Source of the DNA: Abelmoschus esculentus
Taxonomy: Eukaryota; Streptophyta; Magnoliopsida; Malvales; Malvaceae
Reading direction: 5' to 3'
Assembly: GCA_035048815.1 (NCBI GenBank)
Contig: JAUCBN010000013.1
Location: 3,918,501 to 3,982,500, forward strand
DNA length: 64,000 nucleotides
Within the stretch, counting starts at the first letter, position 1; each line of letters begins with the position of its first letter. The translations under genes were made by a program, and so were the position numbers. Under the pieces are notes generated by a model that was not told the DNA's origin, made no database searches, and worked only from the letters and a program-made list of their open reading frames with translations. Positions 34,015 through 46,911 of this stretch are shown here, piece by piece.

Positions 34015-36333
34015 ATGATTGCTTCCAAATTTTCAGTCTCTCCCATGGCGGTCGATCATGTCAAACTCTTCTTTACTTGCCTTTACTTTATGCTTTCTTT
34101 CGTCTTTATGAAGATGGTAGAAGCCGACAGCTATATCATTCACATGGACCACTCTGCCATGCCTAAAGCATTTGCCTCCCGTCAAAGCTGGTATATGTCG
34201 ACCCTTTCATCTTTATCGACGAACTCGAGAGGTAACACGGACGAGACATACCCCGTTGCTAAACTTATCTATAGTTACAACCATGTTATTCAAGGTTTCA
34301 GTGCGAGTCTCACTCCAGCTGAACTGGAGGCCTTGAAAAACGCTCCGGGTTATGTTTCTTCAGTTAGAGATAGAACCGTGAAGCTTGATACTACTTACTC
34401 TTTCAAGTTTATTGGCTTGAATTCCAAAACCGGTTTGTGGCCGGCGTCGAGTTTTGGCAAGGATATTATCATTGGGGTGATTGATACTGGGGTTTGGCCT
34501 GAAAGTGACAGCTTTAACGATGAAGGAATGAGTGATGTTCCGGTGAAGTGGAAAGGGGAGTGCGAGAATGGCACTCAATTCAACTCTTCACTCTGCAACA
34601 AGAAGCTAATTGGTGCGAGGTCCTTCAATAAAGGTTTGATTGCCAGCAATCCACATATCAACATTTCAATGAATTCTCCACGAGACACTGAAGGACATGG
34701 GACACATACTTCATCAACTGCTGCCGGAGCTTACGTGCCTAATGCTTCGTTCTTTGGATATGCCCAGGGAACTGCCCAAGGAATGGCTCCGATGGCTCGA
34801 GTAGCCATGTATAAAGCACTTTGGAGTGCAGGCGCATATACAACAGACATAATTGCTGCCATCGATCAAGCGATTACCGACGGTGTTGATGTTCTTTCGA
34901 TGTCGTTAGGCTTGGATGGAGTTGAACTGTATGAAGACCCCATTGCAATAGCCACATTTGCTGCCATAGAGAAGAACATTTTTGTTTCTACATCAGCAGG
35001 AAATGGCGGGCCTGATTTGGGGACCCTACACAATGGAATCCCTTGGGTTTTAACTGTGGCGGCTGGAACATTGGATCGATCATTTGGCGCAAGTTTAACC
35101 CTAGGAAACAATATTTCTGTCAATGGTTTGGTTCTTTATCCTGGGAATTTCTCTTCAAGCCAATTCTCAATTGTTTTCATGGACGCATGTGATGACTTAA
35201 GAGAACTGAAGAAAGTTGCAGGAGACATTGTTGTATGTCAAGATCTAGGCACGGAAGATTCCCTCAGTAACCAATTTAACTACGTTGCACTTACAGGGAA
35301 TGCCGCTGGTGTCTTCATAACAAATATCACAAACTTGGATATATTCATTCAAACCAATATCCCGGCCATGTTTGTGGAACGGAAAGACGGCGATGTTGTC
35401 TTGGATTACATTAAAACCAACAAAACCCCAAAAGCCAGCATTGAGTTCAAAAGAACATTCCTTGGTTCGAAACCTTCACCCACTGTAGCTAGCTATACAT
35501 CTAGAGGACCATCCTTCGGTTCCCCATCGGTTCTCAAGCCTGATATTATGGCACCTGGGGACTTAATCCTAGCTGCTTGGCCACCAAACATCGGAGTGGC
35601 TCGTGTACAACATGGTTTGTTGTTTAGTAACTTCAATTTACTTTCGGGAACATCCATGGCATGCCCCCATGCTTCAGGAATTGCAGCACTTCTGAAAGGG
35701 GCACATCCGGAATGGAGCTCCGCCGCAATCCGATCTGCCTTAATGACTACGTCCGATTCCATCGATAACAACGGTAATCCGATCGAGGATCTCGGTACTA
35801 ATCTACCGGCTACTCCTCTAGCCATGGGAGCTGGCTATATCAATCCCAACAAAGCACTGAACCCCGGGCTCGTATATGATTCTACTGTTGAAGATTACAT
35901 CAATTTTCTTTGCGGTCTAAATTTCTCAGCACAACAAATTAAGACCATCGTACGTTCATCTTCATTCAACTGTTCCAACCCTTCTTTGGATCTTAATTAC
36001 CCTTCTTTTATAGCAAATTTCAATCAAAGTAATGCGAAATCGGCTGATTCGAATACTGTGTGGGAGTTTCAAAGAACTGTGACTAATGTTGGAGAGGGAA
36101 GCTTCACCTACAAAGCGACATTGACACCAATCAAGGGAGTTAATGTAACTGTGGAACCAGACATGTTGGTGTTCAAGGAAATAGACGAGAAGCAAAGCTT
36201 CATGTTGAGGATTGAAGGTGCCCCACAACTTAACGAGACAGTGTCTTTTGGTTATCTATCTTGGGAAGACATTCAAGGAAAACATGTTGTTAGAAGCCCC
36301 ATTGTTGCCACAAATTATAACAGAGGCAGATGA
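34015..36333 (+). CDS. Subtilisin-like serine protease B (plant SBT1 type, S8A family)
   Basis: Intronless, 772 residues, the same length as subtilase A and over 90 percent identical by eye. Signal peptide about 17-35, I9 propeptide, S8 domain with Asp157 (VIDTGVWPES), His228 (GHGTHTSS), Asn330 (SAGNGGP, where A has SAGNDGP) and Ser547 (SGTSMACPH), protease-associated insertion, fibronectin-III-like tail. All catalytic residues are retained and there is no frameshift, so the protein may be active if expressed. Like A it would be secreted to the apoplast or cell wall, with unknown substrate. The first ATG is at 34015, with an alternative Met11 at 34045 in CCCATGGCG context. An upstream in-frame GTG stretch (33961) has no ATG. 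The upstream region has lost 341 bp relative to A. AATAAA at 36428-36433 is a possible polyadenylation signal. Confidence 0.93.
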   Translation: MIASKFSVSPMAVDHVKLFFTCLYFMLSFVFMKMVEADSYIIHMDHSAMPKAFASRQSWYMSTLSSLSTNSRGNTDETYPVAKLIYSYNHVIQGFSASLTPAELEALKNAPGYVSSVRDRTVKLDTTYSFKFIGLNSKTGLWPASSFGKDIIIGVIDTGVWPESDSFNDEGMSDVPVKWKGECENGTQFNSSLCNKKLIGARSFNKGLIASNPHINISMNSPRDTEGHGTHTSSTAAGAYVPNASFFGYAQGTAQGMAPMARVAMYKALWSAGAYTTDIIAAIDQAITDGVDVLSMSLGLDGVELYEDPIAIATFAAIEKNIFVSTSAGNGGPDLGTLHNGIPWVLTVAAGTLDRSFGASLTLGNNISVNGLVLYPGNFSSSQFSIVFMDACDDLRELKKVAGDIVVCQDLGTEDSLSNQFNYVALTGNAAGVFITNITNLDIFIQTNIPAMFVERKDGDVVLDYIKTNKTPKASIEFKRTFLGSKPSPTVASYTSRGPSFGSPSVLKPDIMAPGDLILAAWPPNIGVARVQHGLLFSNFNLLSGTSMACPHASGIAALLKGAHPEWSSAAIRSALMTTSDSIDNNGNPIEDLGTNLPATPLAMGAGYINPNKALNPGLVYDSTVEDYINFLCGLNFSAQQIKTIVRSSSFNCSNPSLDLNYPSFIANFNQSNAKSADSNTVWEFQRTVTNVGEGSFTYKATLTPIKGVNVTVEPDMLVFKEIDEKQSFMLRIEGAPQLNETVSFGYLSWEDIQGKHVVRSPIVATNYNRGR

Positions 36334-36560
36334 CGAACTCCTTTTCTTCAAACATGTGATGAGTTTCGGTGTTGATAATTTACTACATTATACAAAGAAT
36401 ATTTTGTAGCTATTATCCGAATTTAAGAATAAATATATACTGATAAAAATATATAGATATAATTTTTAATTATTATTAATATTTTTAAGATTCATATATC
36501 TTATATTTTGATATGTTTATGTCATAATGTACAAATGTAAATATGATTTTATTTTATAAC

Positions 36561-37385
36561 GGCATAAAGATAGTTTTAACCCTTAATGTTTATAATTTTT
36601 ATCGTTTTGGTCTTTATTTTTTTTTTAAGATAAATTTACTCCTTAACCTTTATCTTTCTAACAAATAGCTTATTTTTTTAACTATCATGATAAATGAACC
36701 GTTAAAAATCTAACAATGATGACATCTCATATGATATGATAATATATTTTAAATAACATGGCTTCTAACCTACCAAATACATATATAAAATAATTTTATT
36801 ACAATATAAAATATAAATAATTCAAATTCAAATAAAATATTAAAAATTAATTAATTTTAAAAAAATGCTACTAAACATTCTCAACCCTAACTACGATAGA
36901 ATCAAAATCATATATTAAATAAAATAATTAAAATTCAAATAAAATTTTAATAATTAATTAATTCTAAAATAAAATGTTACTAAACATTCTCCACCCTAAC
37001 TACGATAGAATCAAAATCCTATCTTAAAAAAAATTAAGATAAGATTCTGATTCTATCGTAGTTAAGGTGGAGAATGTTTTAAAATTTTATTTTAGAATTA
37101 ATTAATTTTTAATATTTTATTTGAATTTGAATTTTTTTATATTTTTTATATTAGAATAAAATTATATTATATATATAAATTTGATAGATTAGATGCCATA
37201 TTATTTAAAATATATTAGAATATCATATAACATTGTATCATTGTTAGATTTTTAACGGTCCAGTTATCATGGTAGTTAAAAATATTTGTTAAAAAGATAT
37301 AGGTTAAGGGATAAACTTATCCTAAAATAATAGAGGCCAAAACAATAAAATTATAAACGTTAAGAGCTAAAATTATCTTTATATG
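36561..37385. mobile_element. Fold-back element (825 bp) with central perfect-like hairpin
   Basis: Left GGCATAAAGATAGTTTTAAC is complementary to the right end (..GTTAAGAGCTAAAATTATCTTTATAT). The arms of roughly 400 bases pair along most of their length. In the centre (about 36984-37075) a TTCTCCACCCTAACTACGAT..ATCCTATCTTA arm meets its near-exact complement with a short A-rich loop. An extra direct copy of the arm core lies at 36870-36900. It is absent from unit 1 (about 10105). Same family as the MITE at 33321. Confidence 0.7.
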
Positions 37386-38110
37386 TTATAAAAATAAAAA
37401 AGAATAGTTTTATGGACACACTGTTAACTTTCAATTATTGATAAATATAAATAAACGATACTATTGAACGAGAAAAAGATACTAAAAGTTGACAAAATAG
37501 AACGTGGAATTAATGAAAATCATTACTTAATTGGCAAGAATAATTGGTTGCATCGCAGAAAAAAAAAATCTTTTGTCTTTTTATTACGTTTATTTTAAAA
37601 ATAAAAATTTAAATTTTAACCTTAATTTTTGCATTTTAAATTTTAAATTTAAAATTGATTAATAAATTTTAACACGTCAAACACCGTTAAACATCACTAA
37701 CGTGAACACTATTAAGTTGATTAATAAAGATTAAAAATGATTAAAAATAAAAATTTAAACCTTAACCTTAATTTTCGCATCTTAAATCCTAAATTCGAAA
37801 CTGATTAGTAAATTTTAATACGTCAAACATCGTTGAACATCACTAACGTGAATATTATTAAATTAATTAATAAAAATTAAAAATCTCAAAAACTCAACGT
37901 ATAATTATAAATTATTTAGATTAACATTTTAATAAATTATTATATATATTATATATTTTTTGAAATAATTGGATTAAATATCAGTTTTAATCATTTTTAA
38001 AAGTTAATCAACCCTAAATCTAAAACTCAACCCTATTCAGCTTTCTTAGTGTCAACCATGTTTATTAGGTTCCATTCTCACCTTCTCACTAATCTCATTT
38101 TCTTCGTAAT
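37386..38110. other. 3' flank of subtilase B, unit 2, with a tandem duplication
   Basis: Collinear with about 10110-10713 of unit 1. The roughly 130-base segment containing 'AATTTTAAYACGTCAAACAY' is present twice in tandem (about 37600-37735 and 37736-37880) but once in unit 1 (about 10330-10480). No gene is seen. Confidence 0.6.
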
Positions 38111-38500
38111 CTCTACCTACAATTATAGTTAAATATTATTTAAATAAATACGAAAGGAATTGAATTATTTAATTAATGTTACTTATCCAAATTAAGATTG
38201 TAATATAAACAAATTAAATCCAAAAAATTAAAAACTTGTATCTTTGGAAAAATGATGATGTTCCACCTTCACTTATATTTAATTTATTGGTAATTAAAAA
38301 AAATCACCCACTTAGTGGCTAAGTGCTACCATGGATCTCTGATTGAAGGAATATTAACTTAATAAGTATTAGCTTATTCCCCTCGTATTCATATTCAGTT
38401 TTGGCATCGTTCAGTCTCTTTCTTCGTCTGCTTGGAAGCCATGGCTGCGAATCATGAAGGACAACAATGAAGGAATATTAACTTAATATATAATTATAAA
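38111..38500. other. Unassigned DNA with a 21-bp direct repeat
   Basis: TGAAGGAATATTAACTTAAT occurs at 38344 and again at 38468. Between them lies CTTGGAAGCCATGGCTGCG, a good plant start context that opens only a nine-codon frame before a stop. It could be the remnant of a first exon, but no family is recognisable. Confidence 0.35.
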
Positions 38501-40620
38501 ATATTATATTTTTATTAGAATTGCAGCTATTTAAAAAAAACTCACGATTAAGTGTATTCGCTAAAATATCTTTTTCTACGTGAAAACATTTTAAATGTGT
38601 TTTTTTTTAAAATAAATGTCTTTCACATGGAGTTTTCGGTTTAAAAATAATTTTTAGAAAATTGGAGTCGACACCGACAGTTTTGATAGAACGGACACCA
38701 TAAAACTAGAGATTTTCGAAATTAGGGTTCAGGAGTCGGTTACGAATGGGGAAGAATTATCACCCCACACCGCCAAAAAATTAGTACTCTGTTTAATTAC
38801 CGCTTTATTAATATTAAATTTTTCGGTCTAACTTAACGATCGAATTAATTTTTAATTAAATTTGCGTATTTATTTTAAAGCACCTAAACCCGAAGATAAG
38901 CGTCTGAACTTCCACCACTACACTAGAATTGACTTTGCTTACGATCGAATTTAGAATCCCGTGTTACAAGAATTAAAGTATCGTCATTAATACAAAATCA
39001 AAAGCATATATAAAATAAAATAACAAAACTAATGATAAAATAATGAGGTAAATATAAAATTAAACATGCAAACAAGGAAACAAAAAAATTGAAGCAATAT
39101 GCATACAACATTGAAAATTTAAGCAACATAATCTCCTCATTAATGCGAAAGTATATCCTGACACAAATCTAAAATAGGATATAAGCATACAACAATTAAT
39201 TTACCATTTCAAATCTCAAATTTTATAGAATGCAATTTGCATATAAGGCAACCGATTATAACATGAAGAAATAAAATTAAACGCCAGATAAATATGAAAC
39301 GTCTCTGCATAAATATACTTAGAAAAAAAAAAGGTAGTAAGAACATGATATACTAGCAAAATGAATTAAACCCGAAACTATTTTAATTTTGGTTTACAAG
39401 AGATCTTACTGGTTAAAGGGAAGACTTTTACCACTTTGAAATTTTGGTTTTAAACCAAGAACTCGGAGAGTTCTACAACCTTTCCTCAGAAATGTTTCAA
39501 AAACCAGAAACAGTGAGAAGAGAAGAAAGCCTCGTTAGGAAATGGTTCTTTCGACTGCCTAAACATCATCGGCAACCCATTAGTTTCCTATCTCAGCGTC
39601 GGAACAAGACAAACCTTTTTTTTCAGATTTTGACCACTCTACAATCTAGCAAACGGCGAAAGGGGTGTAAGCCTTGGCGGGGTTTGACCGTGCCGGTCAC
39701 CTCCGAGCATCATCGGTTTCTTTCACCACCAATAATGACAACGAAATGGAAGAAATACTACCATGAACCCCGAGAAATAGAAATTTTTAAACCCAGAAAA
39801 GAAAATCACCCCCACGTCCTTTTGGCTCTTCTTTCGCTCCAAAGCTCGCCCATGAATGGGTCATTGCCAATGTTGTAGCCAGTATTAGGAGAGTACTCGA
39901 ATCCTTCCTCCTTTTTTTTATGATTTTTGTGTTTTATGTTTGGATGTATGCAAAAATGAAATAATGAAAAAGAAGAACGAAAGCAACCAGAGAAACCTTC
40001 TCTTGTGTTTCGATTGATAAAAAAATATTTGGATTCCAATCCTTTTTGATGCAATGAAGCTCCCTTCCCCGTTACAATATTGGCTCTCTTTTATCTTTTT
40101 TTGTTATAACTTTCTCGGTACCAAGATGACAATCCCTGCAGTTCTGGCTTTTTGACCATGTGGTCTATTCAAATTTCTCGAAATTCATATTGCCTCCGGA
40201 TTTTGAAAGTCCAACGTTTCCTTTCTTGGCTACTTTGCAGGTTTCTTAGGTAAAGGAGGCAGCAGGGTGACGGAGATAAGCGGTCAAATCTGCAGCCAAG
40301 GAGGGGTTGAGATTCGAATATTTGGCGCGTGTTTCTCACGGCATTCGAATCGTGGCGAGTGTCCTCTACGCGCGCAAGAGAGTCGAACGGTCACTTGATT
40401 CCAGCCGTTGATTGTCATCTTCATCCAATAATTATTAGGCTGATGGATGCATCAACAAACATTAGAATCAGGGTTTGGTTGGACTAATGCAGATTGAAAC
40501 TAACCCTTGTAATTCAACTGGAATGGGCTCAAAGTTGAGCCAGTTTTGTAACTAAAAGACTCAATGAACTTTGAGGATTATATTTTTATTCTTCTTCTTA
40601 TTTTTAATGAGTTTTCTGTT
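38500..40620. mobile_element. LTR-type repeat related to the 26031-28829 insertion
   Basis: Shares the order of landmarks: TTGGAGTCGACACCGACAG (about 38663), CCACACCGCC, CCCGAAGATAAGCGTC, and near the right CAGCCGTTGATTGTCATC and an AGGCTGATGG stretch. The borders are not defined. The 144-residue + strand frame at 39444-39878 lies inside it and has no domain I know, so it is not called as a gene. Confidence 0.5.
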
Positions 40621-41000
40621 AAATTATAACTTGGGCCAACAAATAACAGAACAAATAATAATAATACTTGATAACAAGAAATAAATAATAACACACATGT
40701 ATTAACAAATACACACATTCATATAAAAATTACACATAAAAGACAATAATACATGCAGCACACATAACATACGACAAAACATTCACAAAATAATAACATA
40801 ACACATGCATACATTAAACGCATAAATATAACATATAAATAACACACACATGGCGAACAAATAATAGTGCAAAAATAAAGATCCTTATTCAAATTGCGAT
40901 AATTTAAAAATTTTAATTTCTTCGATTAAAAATGAGTGATTATAGTTGTCCCTCTTTGTCCGTTCTTGTGGAACAAAAATAGAGCAAAGACCATAAGCAC
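40621..41000. other. AT-rich non-coding DNA
   Basis: AATAATAATA and ACACATACAT-type sequence, no gene. From about 40975 it grades into the TCTCCTATAT repeat tract. Confidence 0.5.
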
Positions 41001-41495
41001 TCATTTTTGACCGACTTCCCTGTCGGTGGTCTTGGAATTATGTGTTTTTCTTAAATTCTCCACCTTCTTTGATTGAGTATTTTGGCTCATAAGTTCCTTC
41101 TGTATCGAACTTATTCTCCTTCTGATATCTGTAAGTCACTCATGTATATGACCATTCGCCTTTCAAGTAGATCTTACAAAACAAAAGCTCCTCCTATATA
41201 GAACTTTCATCTCTAGATCCTGAGTTTCAGTTTCTCTTGTATAAAACCTTTACTCTGAAGCCTTGAGTTACGCGCCCCTTCTATATGGAGCTTTCCACTA
41301 AAAGACGTTGATGAAGATAATGATCTCTCATGTATGAGACTTCATATCTTCTATGTTGTCGGTTTCTCCTATATAAAACCTTTTGCGTCACGACAGATCT
41401 TGCAAAATAATGTTCCTCCTATATAGAACTCTTACTTATAGATCCAGAGTTAGAGTCTCTCCTATATGAAACCTTTCACTCTAAAGTCTTGAGAT
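41001..41495. repeat. Degenerate TCCTATATRGAACT repeat tract, unit 2 left part
   Basis: CTCCTATATAGAAC, TTCTATATGGAGC and CTCCTATATAAAACC recur every 40-70 bases. It continues on the other side of the Copia solo LTR at 51031. Confidence 0.55.
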
Positions 41496-42495
41496 TCATG
41501 TGTTGAGTTGATCGATCTTAATAGTTGGCCAAGAGGGGGTGAATTGGCAATTAAAATTTTTCGGGGGAGGATTTTCGATAAAAATATGAAAATGAATAAC
41601 ACAAAGAATTATAGTGGTTCAAGCTTCGAAACAAGCTCTACATCCACTATCTTAGCTCCCAGTAAGGATTTTGAAACCAATTCACTAGGAATTCAACCTT
41701 TTTCTAGGTTCAAGGGATAACCTTTACAAACAAGTCAATTTTCTACCCAAAATTGACTTGGACCTCACAATGAAATACAAGATATTTGAGTGGGCTAAAA
41801 AGAATTCTCTCACAAGATAAATATGCCCCAATTACAAAAAAACTCTCCCCAAACTCAATTACAAAGAATAAAATTGAAGTACAAGAGATGGGAATCAAGA
41901 TATTCAATGAAAGTGCTTGGAAGTTGGATTTGATTGTTTGGATATTGCTTGAGGTTCAATAGACTTTAATGCTGTTGAAAATGCTTCATTTTAAACCTCC
42001 TTATTGATTTCTAACCGTTGTGGTCGTTGGAAATGTAAATAGGGCCGTTGGAACTTCATCTTTCCACCATAAATGCACTCTGCAGCAAGTGGTATCGAAA
42101 CATGAGTACCTATTTTGAAACAGATCAAAGTAGAAAGAGTCGTTGTGCATTTATTACAAGGTATATCAAACCATGTTTCGATATCATTTTGAAACTATAA
42201 TGGATGGTATCGATACATATTTCAGAACAGGCTAACCATCATTTAAAAACTTAATTTCCACCAACGGTCGACTCATTAAATGCCCAAAGAGTCATTAGGG
42301 ATTAAAGCGGATATCGATACCATGAGTCATATTTTTAAATAATTTTAAAATAATTAAAATTTTCGAATTGGTTTGAAACTTGGTTCAAAACAGATATTGG
42401 CAGTAAGGTATTGGTATCGAACCATGTTCGATACTTGTTCTTGGTGTCAAGAACAAAGATTTAAAATGCAGGTTGATATCGATACCAGTGATAGG

Positions 42496-43864
42496 TGATG
42501 CATGTGGTATAAGCGCAATTTGAGTGCAAATGTACATGTCGTCAAGTAATAAAATGATAAGTATATCGTGTATCGTCTCCACAGGGATTGATATACTCAA
42601 TATGTCTTCCTTTGTTTCCTTGCTCCTGATAATAAAGTAAAAACACAAATAAGTGATTTGTCTTATCTAACTAAATAATTAAATAACAAAACATAAACTA
42701 AAAGGTTGAGAATGATTATAGAGAAAGTGGGTAGAATCCAGTTGGGTCAATTAGTGGATTCAATTGATCTTCTTCTTGTCCAATGCAATCACACAACACT
42801 GCTTCGACAGTACTACAGATACCGCCTAGGCAACATTGGTGTTCCTCTGCCGCGGAAATCTCTTGCTCTTGGGCAGAAGCATCAAAGTTCAGCAAAGTGT
42901 TCGTAAGTGACTCAGCTCATCTCTGAGTTAGAGTGTTGTTGATGCCCAGTCCTTGACGATACCTCTCAGCGTAAATCAAAGATAACTACCAACCAATCCA
43001 ACACTTCTTTTAGCTGCTGAAACTCTTAACCTATCTCCCGATGCCTCCAAAAGAGTATAGGCCGAGTTAGTGTCTACAATACCGTACTTATCTCTTTCGT
43101 GAATCTACACCTCTCGATGCTAAATAAATAGATTACTTGCAAACTTCCCTCTCGGGCTTGAATACAAGAACAAAGAATGGTAATAGGATAAGCAAACTTT
43201 AATTTTATTATTACATAAGAATAAAGATACAAGAATCAATCTCCTCTCACTAATATCGACAACCTTTACCTATCCCTAAGAAGTTTAGAACATATTATCC
43301 TTAATTATAATTCTTAGGGAGGAAGTATTTCTCTAAAAATTGACTCTCTTAAACAATGTGGCCGGCTACTGTATTTATAGTCTTAACCTAGGGCAAACCT
43401 TTCCTAAATATACTTCAACTTGGAGTAGGGAACAAGTCTTCTTCAAAGAATCTGATATTTCCAAGTTTGTCGCCTTCTAAAAGGGTTTTCCTGCTTGTTC
43501 TCTTACTTGGGCTTTTAGCGTGCTAGCCTGGTCCAATTTATGCGTTGCATCTTCCAAAATATTCTTTATATTTTTATCTTTCATTGTTCCTCCATTGTTG
43601 ATGCTGCCACACTGGATTCTGCTGCGGCCTTGCTTCTGCCTCGGCCGCAACATAGCTTCTCTATCGTTTCTGCTCTGGATATTCCTGCATGTACAGAATA
43701 TGTAATAATATCTGCATTCTCTATAAATATTAACTTTGTAAGTAATGATAATAGAATATCCAGTATTTGAGAAAAGAGTTATTATTCGGTTCAAGTTGGT
43801 GAATAATAGATGTATAAAGTACCATGAGAAGGATAATAAATAACTGCCTTTTAGGCACTCATCA
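42496..43864 (-). mobile_element. E1 3' LTR
   Basis: Left LTR in window orientation. + strand start TGATGCATGTGGTATAAGCG and end GGCACTCATCA. Frames inside it (for example 42385-42648, 43477-43977) are not genes. Confidence 0.88.
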
Positions 43865-44753
43865 AATACTCCCAAACTTGAACTATTGCTTGTCCTCAAG
43901 CAATGCCAAGCATCAAATTGTCGAACCTTACTCCCCTTTGGTCTTACTCTTCCATCTATTCTCCCCACCATGGTCATGTCTATCTCTTCGTTTTAGCCAC
44001 TAGTTTACCCAAGGAATTTTACTAAGAAACAAGCTATAAGGCTAGGTGAGTGTGTGCGTTTAATGAACAAGGCTGATTCAAGGCTTTCTTAGATAAACTC
44101 TAAGTTCAAGACAAGTAGAATCTTGGACTAAAGTTATCTCCTTAAAACAAAAAGTCTTGAGCCAATTTCGGGCACCTCAGGATATGCGTTTTCTATTTTC
44201 TTCTTTTTCTTATTTATTCTTTTTCTTATTAACCACCTATTTAGCATATTAGAGCCAGTTTCGGGCACCTCTAGCATGAAGGAGAGCAAAACTAGAGCCG
44301 ATGGTAGACACCTCTAGTTATTTTTCCAACAAGTTCTAAGTCTTTATCACTTAAGTTTATTAAAAGAACTCCTAAATCAAACAAGTCCAAAAAGTGTTTA
44401 TTTTCTTTCTAACCTTAAAGAAAGCTTCTAAGTTTTATTCCATGAGTATCCTATGGTTATCCCTTCAAAACAGAACTTGGCCATGGTAAGAAGAAAAATT
44501 TCTATAGCCTTAAAGGAGTAAACTAAAGCAAAGCTGACGAAGGATAGTGCAAGATTATAAACATAAATTCAAGAAGAGAGAATATAAAAAAAATTTAGAA
44601 AAAATTTACTCTCTTATGGTAATGTTGCGGCATTGTATAACCTCGGTAGTGCTTCTGCACCTATAATCTCTCCCAAACTCAAACCGAGCATTGTCCTCAA
44701 TACTCAAAATATACAGCATGCAAAAGAAAACAAGGATAGTAAAACAGCAGGGA

Positions 44754-46275
44754 TTAGATAGATTGTGATTCAAAAAAGCTACTGGAAATAGCTGCCCTCC
44801 TAAGTATTCCTGTCGATGCTTTCATTCTTGATCCTTGTCCTGGTGATTGCTGTGTTTTTATCTGCCGGGGCGGCTGTACTCTGGTGTGCGTTTTTTTCTG
44901 TAGTGGGGCTGTAACCTCATCTTCATCTTCATCTTCGTCTGTATGCATCACCTTTGTTTCTCCCCCTACCTCGGCAGTTGGTATTCTCTCTTGGGTATGC
45001 GATGAGCTCTCATGGACATACTCATCAATCTGTCTAAAGAGACTATCTTCAGAAAAACTGCCCATGAGGATAGGATTCTATGATGGAGAGTTGAAGACAG
45101 CTCTCATCTTTGATGGTCGTCTGCTTCTGGATGATGTGGCTGTCATTCCTGCAGGTCTGGATGGGCCGACAGCGTGAAACTGTTGTTGGGGACTGGTGGT
45201 GTAGAATGGTCTAGGCCCTAGAGCAGGTGTTGTCTCTGTGTAGGAGGCGACAGTGACGAAGACGTTGGGAGGGAATTCTGGAAACTGCATTCCATGGGTG
45301 GGAAAATTCTGGATCAACATGTTGGCAAGTGTGTTGTTGAAATCTCTCTGATATTCCATGTATCGTTGCTGGCGCAGGTCCATGTTTGACATCCTCTGCA
45401 AAATCTCCTGATATGGGTTTGCTGTGGCAGAGGCTTGGGCATTGTCAGGTGCTTCTGCCGTATACTGCCCTCCGGCAGTAAAGTCAGTAGTGAATTGTTG
45501 AGGTAAAGTCTGCTTGGGTGATCTGCATCACTCTGTGGCAGAATTATTTTGTCCAGCCTTGCCTTTGTGTTGTGTATTCATCGGTTGCTTCCATAGGGAC
45601 ACCTGCAGTAATGCATAGGGTAGAGATTAAACTAGGGAAATATAATGGACCTCGTTCTTTCTTACCGCAATCATAGGTTTCTTGAAGAATGATCTCTCCA
45701 ACATTGATGGTCCTTTTGTGGATGATTGAATGAATGGGCAACAATCTTTTTCTATCAACTATGCTATTGTGGGAGGTGGGCATGAGGCGTCGCTTGACAA
45801 ATATGCACTAAAGCTTAGCTTCGGGTTTAAAGCTGAGCCTTGTTACACAACCCTTATGGGCACCGGTTTCCCATGGAGTGTTGTCGTAGCAAAGTTCGTC
45901 CTTGATAGCCTCATATTCCTCGATATTTGCTACAAATTCACCATGCTCATCACGTATGGGGATAACGCCGTAGGAATCATTGATTGCCTCGGCATCAAGC
46001 TTTACAGGCTTGCCCCGACAGTAGACGAACAACGTGTCCTTGGTCGGGCAGTGCGCATAGAATTCTTTTACAATTGTGGCATTTGCTGTGGGAGGTTGGA
46101 GATAGAATTTTTCTCAATCCTGGTCTTCGATTCTGTTGAACAAGAATTGGTCGATGCCGTAGTTTTCTTCGATGGTGTGCTAGAATCCTTGTTCCTCCCA
46201 TAATTGCCGTGCAACGAAAAATCTTTAGAAACGTTCTGCTACGTTGCTATTGGCAAATCGTTTGTATGCTGCCAT
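44754..46275 (-). pseudogene. E1 second frame, putative plant transposon-protein domain
   Basis: The ATG is at 46275 (MAAYKRFANSNVAERF, then an in-frame stop). It continues through FFVARQLWEEQGF, VYCRGKPVKLDAEAIND (46032-45808), SIIHKRTINVGEIILQET and KKERGPLYFPSLIS (45783-45544), an M/Q-rich stretch (45401-45078), and an acidic DEDEDEDE tail encoded by a GAA/GAT repeat (45065-44754). This is the domain I know as 'putative plant transposon protein', found downstream of gag in Athila/Gypsy-type elements. Its role is unknown. Stops divide it. Confidence 0.7.
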
Positions 46276-46911
46276 GGATGATTTGAATGTTGATGAGACG
46301 TTCTTAAAAATATGCTGTAGAGTGCAAGAATGCGGTTAAGAATGCAGAAAGTATTTGTGAGATTTGAAAGATAGTGAGAGCAAGATTGTTCAAGAAAGTG
46401 AAAATAGCAAGAATGCAAAAATAAATAATGCACAACAATGAATCTTCTTATATAGGCTTTAAAAAATATGACTGTTAAAAATACTAGCTGTTAGGCATTT
46501 ATTACCTTGTTGCACAATTACTACCGTGGTGGGTTTCTCGGTAGAGAGTCGTTACACTGTATCTGCCTGTTAAGAATTCTTTGGTTCTGAAACAGTGTGC
46601 TGCCGCGGAAGCAGACTTCCTGCTGTGACATAATTTTTCTTGTATTCATAGCTTTATTCATAAAACAAAAACATAAAATTCGTAAAATACTAAAGATAAC
46701 GCATAATAACATAAAATACTGAAAATAAAGAGTGCTGAAAATAATATAAACTAATCATAATATAATAATTAAAATTGAAAGGAAGAGATTATGTTACTTG
46801 TGGAGTACATGTGAATGCATCTCCCTCTTTCGTTATCTCTTTCTGGCCTATATCTTTCTTCATGAGTTGGTCAATCCCTTTAGTATAGTCGGCTTCTCCT
46901 TTGGATTTTAT

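Noticed and set aside
39444..39878. 144-residue plus-strand frame
   Set aside because: No recognisable domain or splice context, inside LTR-type repeat DNA. Left uncalled.
43477..43977. 166-residue frame and its counterpart 50542-50861
   Set aside because: Lies in the E1 LTRs and crosses the LTR end; LTR sequence, not a gene.
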